Source: Chloroflexi bacterium TSY (GTDB lineage Bacteria > Chloroflexota > Anaerolineae > Caldilineales > Caldilineaceae). From it: 64,000 nucleotides of DNA. Shown in pieces: positions 8,109-17,368 of the stretch. The notes beneath the pieces were generated by a model that did not search any database, was not told where the DNA came from, and saw nothing but the letters and a program-made list of their open reading frames with translations. Where the stretch lies: contig JAHBNG010000070.1 of the NCBI GenBank assembly GCA_019217005.1, positions 1 to 64,000 of the forward strand. Reading direction: 5' to 3'. Position 1 is the first letter of the stretch. Every line of letters starts with the position of its first letter. The position numbers and the translations under genes were made by a program.

Positions 8109-8330
8109 ACTTTTCCAACCATTAAAATCCCTAATTTGATCTGGAAAAGCTCAAGCCATTCCAGAGAAATCGACTTGGCAAATTAGAGATTTATTTCTCT
8201 GGAATGGCCTAAATCCACTGCAAAAAGGGTAAAATCGTCACGAAAATGCTGGAGATATTGAAGATTCTGTGACTAAACCTTCAATGCCTTCATCGTTAGA
8301 ATGGGGTTTTTTTGCTAGAGAGTCAAGTAT

Positions 8331-8413
8331 CAGTAGACCGCAACGCGGAGCAAGCATTCTGTAATGCGAAGCGGGTCGGCATGACAGCATGCCGACTCCG
8401 TTGCGGTCTACTG
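8331..8413. mobile_element. 83-bp MITE-like element with CAGTAGACCGCAACG ends
   Basis: The inverted ends CAGTAGACCGCAACG and CGTTGCGGTCTACTG enclose a short interior, and AGTAT is repeated on both flanks (8326-8330 and 8414-8418). The outer CAGTAG and the five-base AGNNT duplication match the longer MITE family at 19361, 41753, 41973 and 48714, so the same transposase may move both. It lies 16 bases before the next gene and may supply or disrupt its promoter. Confidence 0.75.
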
Positions 8414-8429
8414 AGTATAGATTGGAGAA

Positions 8430-9413
8430 ATGATAGTGAGAATGCGAATCGCAACATTTAATTTGGAAAATCTTGATGACATTCCAGGTGCAGAACCATC
8501 CTTGCAGGAACGCATACCCATTTTGCGTCCTCAATTGGAGAGGCTGAACGCTGATATACTTTGCTTACAGGAGGTGCATGGTCAGGAAACGCCAAATGAA
8601 CCACGTCGTCTGTTGGCTTTAGAGAAGTTACTTGCTGAGACCCCATATACGAACTTCGAAATTGCCCATACAAAGACGACGAGAAACGAAGCTTATAACG
8701 AGCGTAATCTGGTCGTTGTGAGTCGTTACCCAGTGGAGGATGTTCAACAATATCGCAACACGCTACTTAATGCACCACTCTACAAAAAGGTCACAGCGAT
8801 TCCAACAGAAGATGAGGCCGATCCCGTACGTGTTGAACGACCGGTTTTTTACGTGAAGCTCCGTTTGGATCAAGACTCTGTATTGCATGTGATCAACCTC
8901 CATCTGAAGTCACGACGACCATCAAACATTAAGGGTCAGAATGATGACCCGCGGTGGGAGTGGGAGAGTGCAGCGGGTTGGGCGGAAGGATACTTTCTTT
9001 CGTCATTGAAGCGTATGAGCCAAGCGTTGGAAACACGCATTCTCGTTGATCAACTCTTTGACGCCGATCCGGCTGCCAAAATTATTGTGTGCGGAGATTT
9101 CAATGCCCACCCCAACGAGGTGCCCGTGGAAGCAATTGCTGGTCGAGTTGAAAATACGGGGAATGCGGATCTCTTGGGGCGCGTTCTCATACCATGCGAG
9201 GCGACGATTCCAGAGCCATCGCGCTTCACGTATATTCACCAAGGACAAAAGCGGTTGTTGGATCATATGCTGATTTCGCGCGAACTGTTGCGCAACTATC
9301 GTGGGGCAGAGATTCATAATGAGACACTACATGACGAAGGCGTTGCCTTTGCTTTTGAGACAAAGTTTCCTGAGTCGGATCATGCTCCATTTGTCGCTGA
9401 GTTTGAAATGTAG
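8430..9413 (+). CDS. endonuclease/exonuclease/phosphatase-family hydrolase
   Basis: This is a 327-residue protein with the whole EEP signature: MRIATFNLENLDD at the N-terminus, DILCLQEVHG (metal-binding Glu), INLHLKSRRP, VCGDFNAHP (Asp-Asn pair) and the terminal SDHAPFVAEF. The family includes DNases, inositol-phosphatases and sphingomyelinases. No signal peptide is seen, so a cytoplasmic nuclease or phosphatase is likely. An in-frame ATG at 8442 (starting MRIATF) is an equally good start; 8430 is kept because GGAGA lies just before it. The gene stands alone, bounded by a MITE-like element upstream and an IS downstream. Confidence 0.85.
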   Translation: MIVRMRIATFNLENLDDIPGAEPSLQERIPILRPQLERLNADILCLQEVHGQETPNEPRRLLALEKLLAETPYTNFEIAHTKTTRNEAYNERNLVVVSRYPVEDVQQYRNTLLNAPLYKKVTAIPTEDEADPVRVERPVFYVKLRLDQDSVLHVINLHLKSRRPSNIKGQNDDPRWEWESAAGWAEGYFLSSLKRMSQALETRILVDQLFDADPAAKIIVCGDFNAHPNEVPVEAIAGRVENTGNADLLGRVLIPCEATIPEPSRFTYIHQGQKRLLDHMLISRELLRNYRGAEIHNETLHDEGVAFAFETKFPESDHAPFVAEFEM

Positions 9414-9477
9414 ATAAGGTCATTCCAGAAAATTAATGATCCACAGATGGACAGGATTAAAGAGATTTTCAAGAAAC

Positions 9478-10977
9478 TTTACTTTCTGGTAAAGGCTTGA
9501 GTGACAAAGGGCAAACCGAAAGGGGCGGAAAAAAGAATCCACCCTGAAAAAACGGGATAAAATGTAAAAATAGTGCTCGGCTAGTTTAAGCAGCGGCATT
9601 GAGGCGGCGATGAGCGAGAACGCCTTTAGGTAAATGGTGTGAAACCGAGGCCTTTTTCCGAAAGTCAGGGTCGAGTTGGTCGGGAGTTGGAAAAAGAGCA
9701 CTCGAGAGAACGCGGCGCAGCCTGCCGGGAGTGGCTTGAGGCTCTCGATCCCAGTAGCCAGTCGGTATGGGAGGAAGAGAAGCGGCTAAATGGGAAAGAA
9801 GATTGCCAGCCAGCAGCCCCAGTTCAGGTAAGCGGAAGCAAGCCTCATCGGCATGAACAAATTGACGATGTAAGCCAATCATCTGCTTGGAAGCCAAGGG
9901 GGGATGTTCAACAGGCCAGCGCTCCAGATAGAAAAGATAAATGGTTTCAGCTTGTAAAGCCATGACGGTCGCCAGAACCAAAGGTGTGTGATAAGCAGGA
10001 TCCTGAAAGACGTAAATCGAATAGGTGCGGTTGGCTGTATCCACCTTGGTTGTCCTGGGGACGAGATTGTGCCATGCTTGATAGCGAATCAGGCGACCAC
10101 TATAGACAAATTGACCAAACGAGTCTGGAGTTGTGGCCTCGAGTCGCTTTCCCCTATAGCATCGAGAGAGCGGACGCACAATATCACCATATTCGGGTGG
10201 TCTGCCTTTTTCCTTACGTTCGGGTAACTCATTGCGGCGCGCTGTGCAGTTAATCGCTTCCCGAAGGACAAATCGGTCGACGTCGCTTTCTAGCATTTCT
10301 CTGATTGTAAACCCGGCATCGACCACCGCCACTTCGTCTGACTCCAGTGATTTCTTCGTCTCTTTCAGCAGCTTTTTCCGAAACTCACTTTCCTTTGTGC
10401 CTACCTCGCATCTCATGATTGCCTTGAGCAGTGGCACTCGTTTCCCGCCTATCTCCCCCCGAGCTTATCATCACTCCAAAGATGAGCGCGGGCAATGCCC
10501 GACGAGCCGTTGAGTTATAGAGTCGGTTCACTTTCCCTTGCAGCTTCGGTCGCCAGAACCCTGTGATATCTATGCTTTTCACTCGGTATCCTTCTAACTT
10601 TTTTGCCTCCCATTCCCCCTTTCCACTCCACTTCTTCTTGCCACGATGAGAGCAGGCTTGCAATATCCCATGATCCATATCGAAAGCTCCACCAGCTTCG
10701 CCGGAGCTCCTCATCTTCAAACCCGCTTTCACTCAATCCACTATGGATTGCTCCTCGACTTTTCAGAAACGACCCATTCATCATCGCCCACATCAGACGC
10801 ATTACATTTACGTTTGTTCCCACCGGCGTTACTTGCAATACATTCATCAGTACTGCTATAGTTATTTCTGGCGCGGTTAGCATTCCTTCCTCCTTTTTGG
10901 GTTCTCTACCTTTAGGATGAAACGCTAACCGCTTTTTGTCACATTTCTCACCTCATCTCTTTTACCAGAAAGTAAAG
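9478..10977 (-). mobile_element. IS copy 2 of the ~1.5-kb IS4-like family
   Basis: The 1500-bp element is bounded by CTTTACTTTCTGGTAAA at the left and TTTACCAGAAAGTAAAG at the right, with AGAAA on both flanks (9473-9477 and 10978-10982). It lies within a dispersed repeat whose halves (CCACAGATGGACAGGAT and GTCGATCTGTGGATCG) remain on either side. Nearly identical to the intact copy at 39127-40630. Confidence 0.9.
9586..10883 (-). pseudogene. DDE transposase of IS copy 2, two homopolymer frameshifts
   Basis: This is the same product as the intact 431-residue transposase at 39226-40521. Two extra bases break the frame: a run of five C where the intact copy has four G on its strand (near 10,616), and a run of six C against five (near 10,453). 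The reading frame therefore falls into three pieces (10883-10515, 10732-10385 and 10437-9586). Because both changes are homopolymer expansions in an otherwise near-identical copy, either recent inactivation or sequencing error is possible. Confidence 0.85.
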
Positions 10978-11056
10978 AGAAAAAGTATCCAGTCAATCCC
11001 GTCGATCTGTGGATCGTTTAAAAATTAGATTCGCCTAAAAGCGCAAGGAAGTGCAG

Positions 11057-11497
11057 ATGAACACTGGAAAAGTAGAAGCTATTTGGATTAAGCGTGCCCA
11101 TGGAGGCGTGATGGATCGCGCGCAAACGGCTGAGGTGAAGGCTGGGCGTGGGATTGTGGGAAGTGCTGATCAGGGTGGAAGACGGCAGGTCACCATCCTC
11201 GAACGAGAAATTTGGGATGAGCTGATGGCACAGTTTAGTAGTTTGCTTGATCCCTCTGTTCGCCGTGCGAATGTACTGGTCAGTGGAATCAAATTGGCCA
11301 ACTCACATGGGCAAACTCTACAGATCGGCTCGAGTCGGATTCGGATCTATGGTGAAACGAAACCCTGTCACATGATGGATGAAATTTTGCCTGGTTTGCA
11401 AGATGCCATGTATCCAGAATGGCGGGGTGGAGCCTTTGGGGAAGTCCTTGACGATGGGGAAATTGCTGTCGGAGATGCTGTTCGCTGGGTTGAATAA
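11057..11497 (+). CDS. MOSC-domain protein
   Basis: This protein of about 146 residues aligns with the compact MOSC (molybdenum cofactor sulfurase C-terminal) family: a beta-strand start ([14 protein letters not shown]), the [15 protein letters not shown] segment, [11 protein letters not shown] and [16 protein letters not shown] with the conserved Cys. Members such as YiiM and YuaD bind or transfer sulfur or molybdenum cofactor. The start at ATG 11057 is preferred over GTG 11051 because AAGGAA lies at the right distance before it. The gene is followed immediately by a tandem hairpin repeat and convergently by a sirtuin gene. Confidence 0.82.
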   Translation: MNTGKVEAIWIKRAHGGVMDRAQTAEVKAGRGIVGSADQGGRRQVTILEREIWDELMAQFSSLLDPSVRRANVLVSGIKLANSHGQTLQIGSSRIRIYGETKPCHMMDEILPGLQDAMYPEWRGGAFGEVLDDGEIAVGDAVRWVE

Positions 11498-11672
11498 TCT
11501 CTACGCTTATCTCCCAAATGTGTGCAAACCACCGATTGCTGGTCAGAAGTGTCTCCATTGCGCACATTTGTGGTAGATGAGCCAATCTCTACGCTCATCT
11601 ACCAAATGTGTGCAAATCACCGATTGCTGGTCAGAGAGTGTCTCCATTGCGCACATTTGTGGTAGATGAGTC
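11498..11672. repeat. tandem pair of hairpin-forming repeats (~87 bp each)
   Basis: Two units, starting near 11,498 and 11,586, share CCAAATGTGTGCAAA, CACCGATTGCTGGTC and CATTGCGCACATTTGTGG; each folds on itself through CTACCAAATGTG and CACATTTGTGGTAG. The right-hand unit overlaps the 3' end of the sirtuin frame and supplies its last codons. A related single unit lies at 32751-32831. Confidence 0.75.
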
Positions 11673-12410
11673 AATCTCTAATATCGTGGGCAATATCTCC
11701 CCGCTTGGTCCTTGGAGAAAGAGATCGGCCATTCCCGACAAGGCGCTGAACTCTGGATTGACATCAATGACCGTGGCGCCATTTTCCTGCACAATGTAAG
11801 GAAGGTGGGCTGCGGGGTAGACAATGCCGCTGGTTCCAACAACCAACATCACATCGCATTTCTCCGCTGCTTGCCAGGCAGACTCTATCTCACGCAAGGG
11901 CAAAGCTTCACCAAACCAGACAACGCTCGGACGGACCATTCCTCCACAATGAACGCAGGATGGCGGTAATTCTGCACTGCGTTCGGCCGGCTGGAGAGAA
12001 TGTTCCATTGTGCAATCATTGCAATGAAAGCGGCTAATATTGCCGTGTAGATGAATGACGTGCTGACTTCCTGCTTGTTCATGCAAATTGTCCACATTTT
12101 GCGTGACGAGAGTAAAGTTCCTGGTCTGTTCTTCTAGACTGGCCAAAGCAAAGTGACCCGGATTGGGCCTCGCTTCTTCTGTACAACCGTAAAGACGCTC
12201 CATATACCAGCGCCAAACCAATCCAGGATCTGCCAGAAAACCAGCAACCGAGGCCAGTTTCTCCGGATCGAACTTGGCCCAATGGCCAGTCTGTGGATCG
12301 CGAAAGGTTGCAATACCAGATTCGGCACTTACGCCGGCGCCAGTCAAACAGGCAATCGAGTCAGCATCCGCCAATATCTTCGCTGCATCTTGAAACGTTT
12401 GGATGTTCAT
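11631..12410 (-). CDS. SIR2-family NAD-dependent protein deacylase
   Basis: This is a 259-residue sirtuin that removes acyl groups from lysine with NAD+. Visible motifs in order are GAGVSAESGIATFRD (NAD binding), TQNVDNLHEQAG, the catalytic His in HLHGNISRF, two CxxC zinc pairs (C-N-D-C and C-V-H-C), VVWFGEALP, and GTSGIVYPAA. A Tyr-x-x-Arg in the RWYMER segment hints at class III (SIRT5-like) acidic-acyl specificity. The start at 12410 gives the standard N-terminus; a longer frame reaches 12536 but that region overlaps the next gene. The last 12 or so residues come from a hairpin repeat, so the native C-terminus has been replaced. It overlaps no other gene and may form an operon with the channel gene upstream. 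Confidence 0.9.
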   Translation of the reverse strand: MNIQTFQDAAKILADADSIACLTGAGVSAESGIATFRDPQTGHWAKFDPEKLASVAGFLADPGLVWRWYMERLYGCTEEARPNPGHFALASLEEQTRNFTLVTQNVDNLHEQAGSQHVIHLHGNISRFHCNDCTMEHSLQPAERSAELPPSCVHCGGMVRPSVVWFGEALPLREIESAWQAAEKCDVMLVVGTSGIVYPAAHLPYIVQENGATVIDVNPEFSALSGMADLFLQGPSGEILPTILEIDSSTTNVRNGDTL

Positions 12411-12441
12411 AACGTGGCTCTTGTAATCAAACGAAATTTTG

Positions 12442-12846
12442 TTATTCGTGCTCTTCGTCCCTAGAGCTTTGTTCCTTCGTCGCTGACCATTTGTGGCTCT
12501 TATCAGAGAGAATTGCAATGAAGGCCCCGAGTACACCCAAGCCCAATAGAATATAGAGCATGGAAAAGAGCTTGCCTAAACTGGTCTGCGGCGAAAAATC
12601 ACCATAGCCAACGGTCGTCAGCGTAATGATCGTAAAATAGAATGAATCTAAATAGCTCCAGCCCTCTAATCGATGATAAATGTGCGCACCCGAGGCCAAG
12701 ATGATGCCCACGAGTCCCAACAAACGGACAAACTGGGCATCCTGAAACAACACTTGAAACACCTTGAGCAATTGTCTCCCAAAGAAGAAGAGCACGACAA
12801 GCCAAATAAAGGCCATCAAACTGATGGGTTCAATTGTTGGATCCAT
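12442..12846 (-). CDS. two-helix potassium channel family protein
   Basis: This is a 134-residue membrane protein with a hydrophobic N-terminal segment (ISLMAFIWLVVLFFFG), a second helix (LLGLVGIILASGAHIY), a pore loop with the K+ selectivity filter TVGYGDF, and a last helix (LYILLGLGVLGAFIAIL). The short acidic C-terminal tail has no RCK domain. The family conducts K+ as tetramers; no gating domain is visible. Its start overlaps the end of the small gene upstream by 17 bases and it ends 31 bases before the sirtuin start, suggesting cotranscription. Confidence 0.88.
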   Translation of the reverse strand: MDPTIEPISLMAFIWLVVLFFFGRQLLKVFQVLFQDAQFVRLLGLVGIILASGAHIYHRLEGWSYLDSFYFTIITLTTVGYGDFSPQTSLGKLFSMLYILLGLGVLGAFIAILSDKSHKWSATKEQSSRDEEHE

Positions 12847-13048
12847 CTTGATCGATTGCTCCTGAATCGGCGAGTTTTTGAATCTGTTCTTGGGACAATT
12901 GAGTTAGCTTCGCAACGTTCGCTACATCTGCGCCTGACGCTAACAAGGCACGGGCGATTGTTTTGCGTTCTTCTTCGCGACCTTCTTCGAATGAACTTTG
13001 CTTCAGTTCTTCTTCGTGGTGTTCTTCAATCATGCGCGCTCGCTCCAC
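12830..13048 (-). CDS. small charged helical protein, possible Rpn/PD-(D/E)XK tail remnant
   Basis: This frame of 72 codons starts at a GTG. The product (EEGREEERKTIARALLASGA, then KLTQLSQEQIQKLAD) looks like the C-terminal helical tail common at the end of Rpn/PD-(D/E)XK nuclease-like proteins of bacteria. The frame stays open upstream for about 30 more codons (LYTRSEIHRIFDIIEK...) to the end of rpe, without an evident start, so this may be the 3' remnant of a longer gene. Overlap with the channel gene start is 17 bases. Function unknown. Confidence 0.4.
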   Translation of the reverse strand: MERARMIEEHHEEELKQSSFEEGREEERKTIARALLASGADVANVAKLTQLSQEQIQKLADSGAIDQDGSNN

Positions 13049-13131
13049 GGCTGTGACGCTGTCTTTCTCGATAATATCAAAAATGCGGTGGATTTCCGAG
13101 CGTGTGTAGAGCGCTTCATCTACTTCTTCAT

Positions 13132-13812
13132 CTATATTTCCAAGGCGTTGCGCAGAGCCGCTATATTCGTCGCAACTGATGCCTTATCGTTATAGACTCC
13201 GCTCCCCACAACGAACACATTCGCCCCACATTGTACGATTTCGGCAATGTTTCGAACACCCACTCCACCATCGACCTGTAGATCACAAGCAGGTTTGACT
13301 TTGTCCAAGAGTGCCCGCATACGCTGTAATTTCTCTTTGGTCTGTTCGATGAAACGCTGACCGCCAAAGCCAGGGTTGACGCTCATGAGCAGAACAAGAT
13401 CAACGAGCGGAACGACTTCTTCGATGGCTTGGATAGATGTAGCGGGATTGATGGCAACCCCGATCTGAAGCCCTAAATCCTGGATCGATTGAAGCGTACG
13501 ATGGAGGTGTAAGCAGGCTTCTGCGTGAACAGTGATACTATCTGCTCCAGCATCTTTATAATCACTCAAGTACCGAACCGGCTCCTGCACCATCAAATGA
13601 ACATCTAAGGGCAGTGATGTTGCCCGTCGAACCCACTGGATAACCATTGGCCCAAAGCTTATGTTTGGCACAAAGGTTCCATCCATCACATCAAGGTGAA
13701 TGGTGTCGGCACCTCCTTCTTCCGCAGCCCGAATTTGGGCATCCAAATGACCAAAATCGGCAGTTAAAATTGAAGGGGCGATCTTGATTGTGTTCTGATC
13801 GATGTTATCCAT
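13132..13812 (-). CDS. rpe: ribulose-phosphate 3-epimerase
   Basis: This is a 226-residue TIM barrel interconverting ribulose-5-phosphate and xylulose-5-phosphate in the pentose phosphate pathway. Motifs are [13 protein letters not shown] at the N-terminus, [16 protein letters not shown] (catalytic Asp, metal site), [26 protein letters not shown] and DGGVGVRNI (second catalytic Asp), with the phosphate-binding VGSGVY near the end. Length is standard. The gene lies 110 bases downstream of rpiA on the same strand, joining the two isomerase steps of the non-oxidative pathway. Confidence 0.96.
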   Translation of the reverse strand: MDNIDQNTIKIAPSILTADFGHLDAQIRAAEEGGADTIHLDVMDGTFVPNISFGPMVIQWVRRATSLPLDVHLMVQEPVRYLSDYKDAGADSITVHAEACLHLHRTLQSIQDLGLQIGVAINPATSIQAIEEVVPLVDLVLLMSVNPGFGGQRFIEQTKEKLQRMRALLDKVKPACDLQVDGGVGVRNIAEIVQCGANVFVVGSGVYNDKASVATNIAALRNALEI

Positions 13813-13922
13813 ATTTTGCGGCTCTACGCGAGAAAATGGGAGAACAGGCTGAAACCATCTTTAGGGCGCTGCCAAGCGTCCACCTACGCGAACGCTTGGT
13901 CCAGTGGCTCAGGTCAGCGCTT

Positions 13923-14618
13923 TCAGTCGCTATTTCGATGGTCAACGCCGTGTTCACTGGCAACAAGTAGATCTGTTGTGATTCCCAAAAACAAGCCATG
14001 CTCGACAACGCCAACACGGTCATTTAGAGTTTGAGCAAGTTCCGCTGGTTGAGCAATCGGGCCAAAATTTGCGTCTAGAATTAGATTGCCATGATCGGTC
14101 TCGAAGGGCGTTCCATCAACTTTCGTGCGTAAAATCACTTCGGCTCCTAACTCCTCCAGGAAATTCCGTTGCGATCCCCAACCGAAGGGAATCACCTCAA
14201 TTGGAACAGCCCATGCTGTCCCAAGAACAGGCGACAATTTAGAATTATCTACGATGATTATCTCGCGACGGCTGGCTTGAGCGACAATTTTTTCACGTAA
14301 TAGTGCACCTCTTGCACCTTTGATCAGATCCAAATTAGGTGCAACCTCGTCGGCGCCATCTATCGTTAAGTCGACAATCGGATGTTCTTCTAATGTGGTG
14401 AGCGGAATGCCCAATTTGCGCGCTTCTTGTTCAATGACCGACGAGGTAGGCACGCCAATAATATCTTGCAATACCCCCTGATGCAATCGCTCTGCAATGC
14501 GCCGCACAGCGAGAATTGCTGTTGTGCCAGTACCAAGGCCAAGCACCATGCCCGACTCGGTAAACGTAACGGCCTTATCTGCTGCAGCTTGCTTTAATGC
14601 TTGAATTTGATCGTCCAT
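13923..14618 (-). CDS. rpiA: ribose-5-phosphate isomerase A
   Basis: This 231-residue enzyme interconverts ribose-5-phosphate and ribulose-5-phosphate. It contains [15 protein letters not shown] near the N-terminus, [18 protein letters not shown], the active-site [25 protein letters not shown] (catalytic Glu and Lys) and the family-typical [11 protein letters not shown]. The start at 14618 (MDDQIQAL) gives the usual length; an upstream extension to 14897 runs into the adjacent glycosyltransferase gene and is not used. Upstream is a 160-base gap and then the glycolipid cluster; downstream is rpe. Confidence 0.95.
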   Translation of the reverse strand: MDDQIQALKQAAADKAVTFTESGMVLGLGTGTTAILAVRRIAERLHQGVLQDIIGVPTSSVIEQEARKLGIPLTTLEEHPIVDLTIDGADEVAPNLDLIKGARGALLREKIVAQASRREIIIVDNSKLSPVLGTAWAVPIEVIPFGWGSQRNFLEELGAEVILRTKVDGTPFETDHGNLILDANFGPIAQPAELAQTLNDRVGVVEHGLFLGITTDLLVASEHGVDHRNSD

Positions 14619-14781
14619 GTTTGTATTTCTTTTGAAAATTTGATTCTCTATGATGATGACATGATCTACAACTATACCGCACTCGCTCATAAATTTAAAA
14701 TGTAACAGTTCACCCTGCTGCACCGAACAAGGAGGTGACAGTCTCTTCATGAGAAAATCTTCGCACAAAGTGATACGAAAA

Positions 14782-16044
14782 TCATCGGCGTTGCACAAAT
14801 CGAAAACGACCTCCCTTTTCAGTCTGCATAACATGACCACGCCAAACAATCCGTTGCGGAGAGAGTAATGCCACCAAAAGTTGAAGCGGAAAGACAATCT
14901 GGATCAATGGAACCAGCCACGAGCTTTTCCAAGGGGAAGCACTGCGCAAATAAGCGATATTCAGATGGACAAAGATAGCATAACTATAAAACAAGTAAAT
15001 GAGGACGAGCGTCGTCAGTAGCCAGGATGGCCAGAAAATAAGCAGGGTGATGAGCGCAAGCGGCGCGATGGTGGGCAACAATGCGAGAGTATAGAGAAGC
15101 AGCTGTTCCCGTACAGATAGATATCGCATGAGTGATTCGCGTGGGAAGATAAACCATCGCTGTATGAGACTCATGTACTGTCTCCAATCTCGAACGTAGA
15201 TATTGATTGGGTGGCAAAGGGGTGTTTGCTGAAGCTGGTAACCGTGTGAACGAAAGCGCTGCGCAACGGCAAAATCATCGGCCAAGATCGATTCCAATCC
15301 TCGAAAGCCACCAACCCTATCGAGCGTCTTTCGGTATATGATGTAGAACATCCCATTGATGGTAAATGGTTCGTTGAGCGTAATGTAAGGGATATAGGTG
15401 ACCAAGCTGCTGCTATTGACAAAGTAGGCAACCAAGCTCGACCAGAAATTGGAGAAATTGACCTGATAAGGTAACCCAAAGGCTAGCCCGACTCCCGGCT
15501 GATCCAAATAGGGGATACAGCGCCAGAATCCATCTTCAGGTAGCATGGTATCATCGTCCAAAACACAGATCAGATCACCGACTGCAATCTCTAGCCCTAC
15601 GATCAACTTCATCATCTTCGGACTCTCTCCTTGTGCCGGCGGAGGCAATAACTGAATCTTGATTGAACGATTGGGGAACCGTTCAACCAAGTCTCGACAG
15701 ATTTTCTGTCCCTCCTGATCATCATCGTCGAGCAACCAGATATATTCCAGCGAATAATGGCTCGACTTCCCCAAAAAAGTTCGTTCCCGTCCTTGAGCAT
15801 TAAATTTTGATGAGGCGAGGTGTGGTTCAGAGCTTTTCTGATAAACTTCATGGAGGGTCAAATTGTGGGCCAGACAGTCCGCAAGTGTTGGATCACCGCT
15901 CAAGATTGGCTGTAGAATGCTAATTTTGAGCGGCGTTTGGTCGGGTTGTGGAGCAGGAGATCGAAAAAAACGAACAACTGTGATATGTTTCCAAACGCGT
16001 TCGCTGATCAGAATCAAAGCGAATATAGTGCAAAATGTAGTCAT
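14782..16044 (-). CDS. GT2/GT21-type membrane glycosyltransferase (ceramide glucosyltransferase-like)
   Basis: This 420-residue enzyme has an N-terminal membrane anchor, a GT-A domain and three to four C-terminal transmembrane helices. It shows the GT21 motif series: LLDDDDQ (D1), CVLDDDTML (D2), DDFAVAQRF (D3) and IQRWFIFPR (the Q-x-x-R-W motif). HpnI, ceramide glucosyltransferase and related enzymes use this layout to glycosylate lipid acceptors. Residues near 70-100 (YQKSSEPHL to TFLGKSSH) are absent from the neighbouring paralogue and come from a dispersed palindromic repeat; removing 93 bases between two CCAT copies joins NLTLH to [13 protein letters not shown]. The gene is last in the run ketosynthase, hydrolase, GT, GT, suggesting glycolipid synthesis. 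Confidence 0.85.
   Translation of the reverse strand: MTTFCTIFALILISERVWKHITVVRFFRSPAPQPDQTPLKISILQPILSGDPTLADCLAHNLTLHEVYQKSSEPHLASSKFNAQGRERTFLGKSSHYSLEYIWLLDDDDQEGQKICRDLVERFPNRSIKIQLLPPPAQGESPKMMKLIVGLEIAVGDLICVLDDDTMLPEDGFWRCIPYLDQPGVGLAFGLPYQVNFSNFWSSLVAYFVNSSSLVTYIPYITLNEPFTINGMFYIIYRKTLDRVGGFRGLESILADDFAVAQRFRSHGYQLQQTPLCHPINIYVRDWRQYMSLIQRWFIFPRESLMRYLSVREQLLLYTLALLPTIAPLALITLLIFWPSWLLTTLVLIYLFYSYAIFVHLNIAYLRSASPWKSSWLVPLIQIVFPLQLLVALLSPQRIVWRGHVMQTEKGGRFRFVQRR
15761..15853. repeat. palindromic repeat inside the glycosyltransferase frame
   Basis: The core 15770-15844 (CCCCAAAAAAGTTCGTTCCC ... GATGAGGCGAGG ... AGCTTTTCTG) matches the intergenic copy at 6217-6286. CCAT direct repeats (ATGG on the plus strand at 15757-15760 and 15850-15853) are 93 bases apart, a whole number of codons, so the glycosyltransferase frame continues through it. 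ACTTC also flanks the core at 80-base spacing, so the true junction is uncertain. Confidence 0.6.
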
Positions 16045-16075
16045 ACAGTATCGAGATTTCCTCTTCTCATCCTAT

Positions 16076-17368
16076 TCATCCTGTCAATCTGTGGTTCGTT
16101 CTTTCTTTGGAATCACCTAAATAGTCCATACCGCCCCCAGGTTGCGCCCGCCATCGTTGACCACGCCACTCAAATTCATCATTGCCTAATAGCGCCGCAA
16201 ATACCTGCAGTGGAATGATAAACCCAGCAACGATCAATAAAGGCCAATGTTTAATTGGCATCGTACGCTGCAGAAATAGACGTTCAGACAGAGAATATGC
16301 TCCGATTAGAACGAGGAGACAGATTTGCAGTGGGCGATAGTTCTTTTGACGTTGATCAGTTTGCAGCAAGGATATAAAGGAAAGAAGCCCGACGAGCGGT
16401 GGAATGAAGTTTCCCAGACTGCTGATCAACATGACAAGTTTCTCATAGCGCGTTAAAAAGGGGATCATGGCCACCCGTGGCATCGTAAACCAGCGTTTCA
16501 TTTGCTTGTGGTAGGCTTCCCATGATGCCAAATCATTTTCAACATCATAAATCAGTGGTGTCTGTACACAACGCAACCCAGAGCGACGGATGCGACGGGC
16601 GAGCTCGTGATCATCGTCGAAGTGTTTTTCCATTCCTGTTAGCCCCCCAATTGCATCAAAGACGTTACGCTTGATGGCAAAACAGTGTCCCGTTATCGTA
16701 AATGGCTCGGTCAGATAGCTTAAAGGAACATAACTAAAGAGAGCGTTGGCATTGACAAAGACACTCATTAAACTGGACCAGAGATTGTGCCAAGAGCGAT
16801 AACGGGCTAAGCCAAAGGTAGCACCGACCTCTTTATTTCTAGCTTTTTGAGAGTAAAGCGGTTGGATTAGTACCTGTAGTGCATCAATGGGCAGGGCAAC
16901 GTCGTCATCAACAAAGCACAATATATCTCCAGTGGCCATTGGTAGGCCAGCCAGCAACTTATCCGTTTTGGGAGCAATAGATTCCCACTCATTCTCTTGC
17001 GATGAGTCTGCGTGACTCGCACTGTGCTGATTGTTGGCTGAGACAGGAATGAGGCGGCCAGCCAGGTGAGATTGTGTTGCGAGCCAGATACGACAAGTAT
17101 CGAGTGTCTCATAATCGGACGCGTCACAAAGCAACAGATGCTGAATCGAGCCAGGATAGTCCAATTGTGCTCGACAATCTAACATCTGTGCCAAATTCGT
17201 GGCGCCACGAGTGATCGGTTGCAAAAGTGTCACTGAAGGCCACTGCTCGTCGGCAAAGGTTGGTTTGGATGAGGAACGGTTAAAAAACTGTATAAGAGCG
17301 AACAACTTGAGCAAGCGGTCGAGCGCGTAAAACCACACCAACACTATACTGAGTTTATTGATCCACAC
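16076..17368 (-). CDS. second GT2/GT21-type membrane glycosyltransferase
   Basis: This 430-residue paralogue of the preceding enzyme shows an N-terminal anchor (LSIVLVWFYALDRLL), LLQPITRGA, the D2 motif CFVDDDVALP, FDDDHELARRI (D3) and the membrane-proximal QMKRWFTMPR. The C-terminal part carries several hydrophobic helices. The D1 Asp lies in LLLCDASDYE rather than a DDDD run. The start at 17368 overlaps the hydrolase stop by 14 bases, indicating translational coupling. Two adjacent, divergent GT21-like enzymes suggest two sequential sugar additions to the same lipid, or two acceptors; this is inference. Confidence 0.86.
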   Translation of the reverse strand: MWINKLSIVLVWFYALDRLLKLFALIQFFNRSSSKPTFADEQWPSVTLLQPITRGATNLAQMLDCRAQLDYPGSIQHLLLCDASDYETLDTCRIWLATQSHLAGRLIPVSANNQHSASHADSSQENEWESIAPKTDKLLAGLPMATGDILCFVDDDVALPIDALQVLIQPLYSQKARNKEVGATFGLARYRSWHNLWSSLMSVFVNANALFSYVPLSYLTEPFTITGHCFAIKRNVFDAIGGLTGMEKHFDDDHELARRIRRSGLRCVQTPLIYDVENDLASWEAYHKQMKRWFTMPRVAMIPFLTRYEKLVMLISSLGNFIPPLVGLLSFISLLQTDQRQKNYRPLQICLLVLIGAYSLSERLFLQRTMPIKHWPLLIVAGFIIPLQVFAALLGNDEFEWRGQRWRAQPGGGMDYLGDSKERTNHRLTG

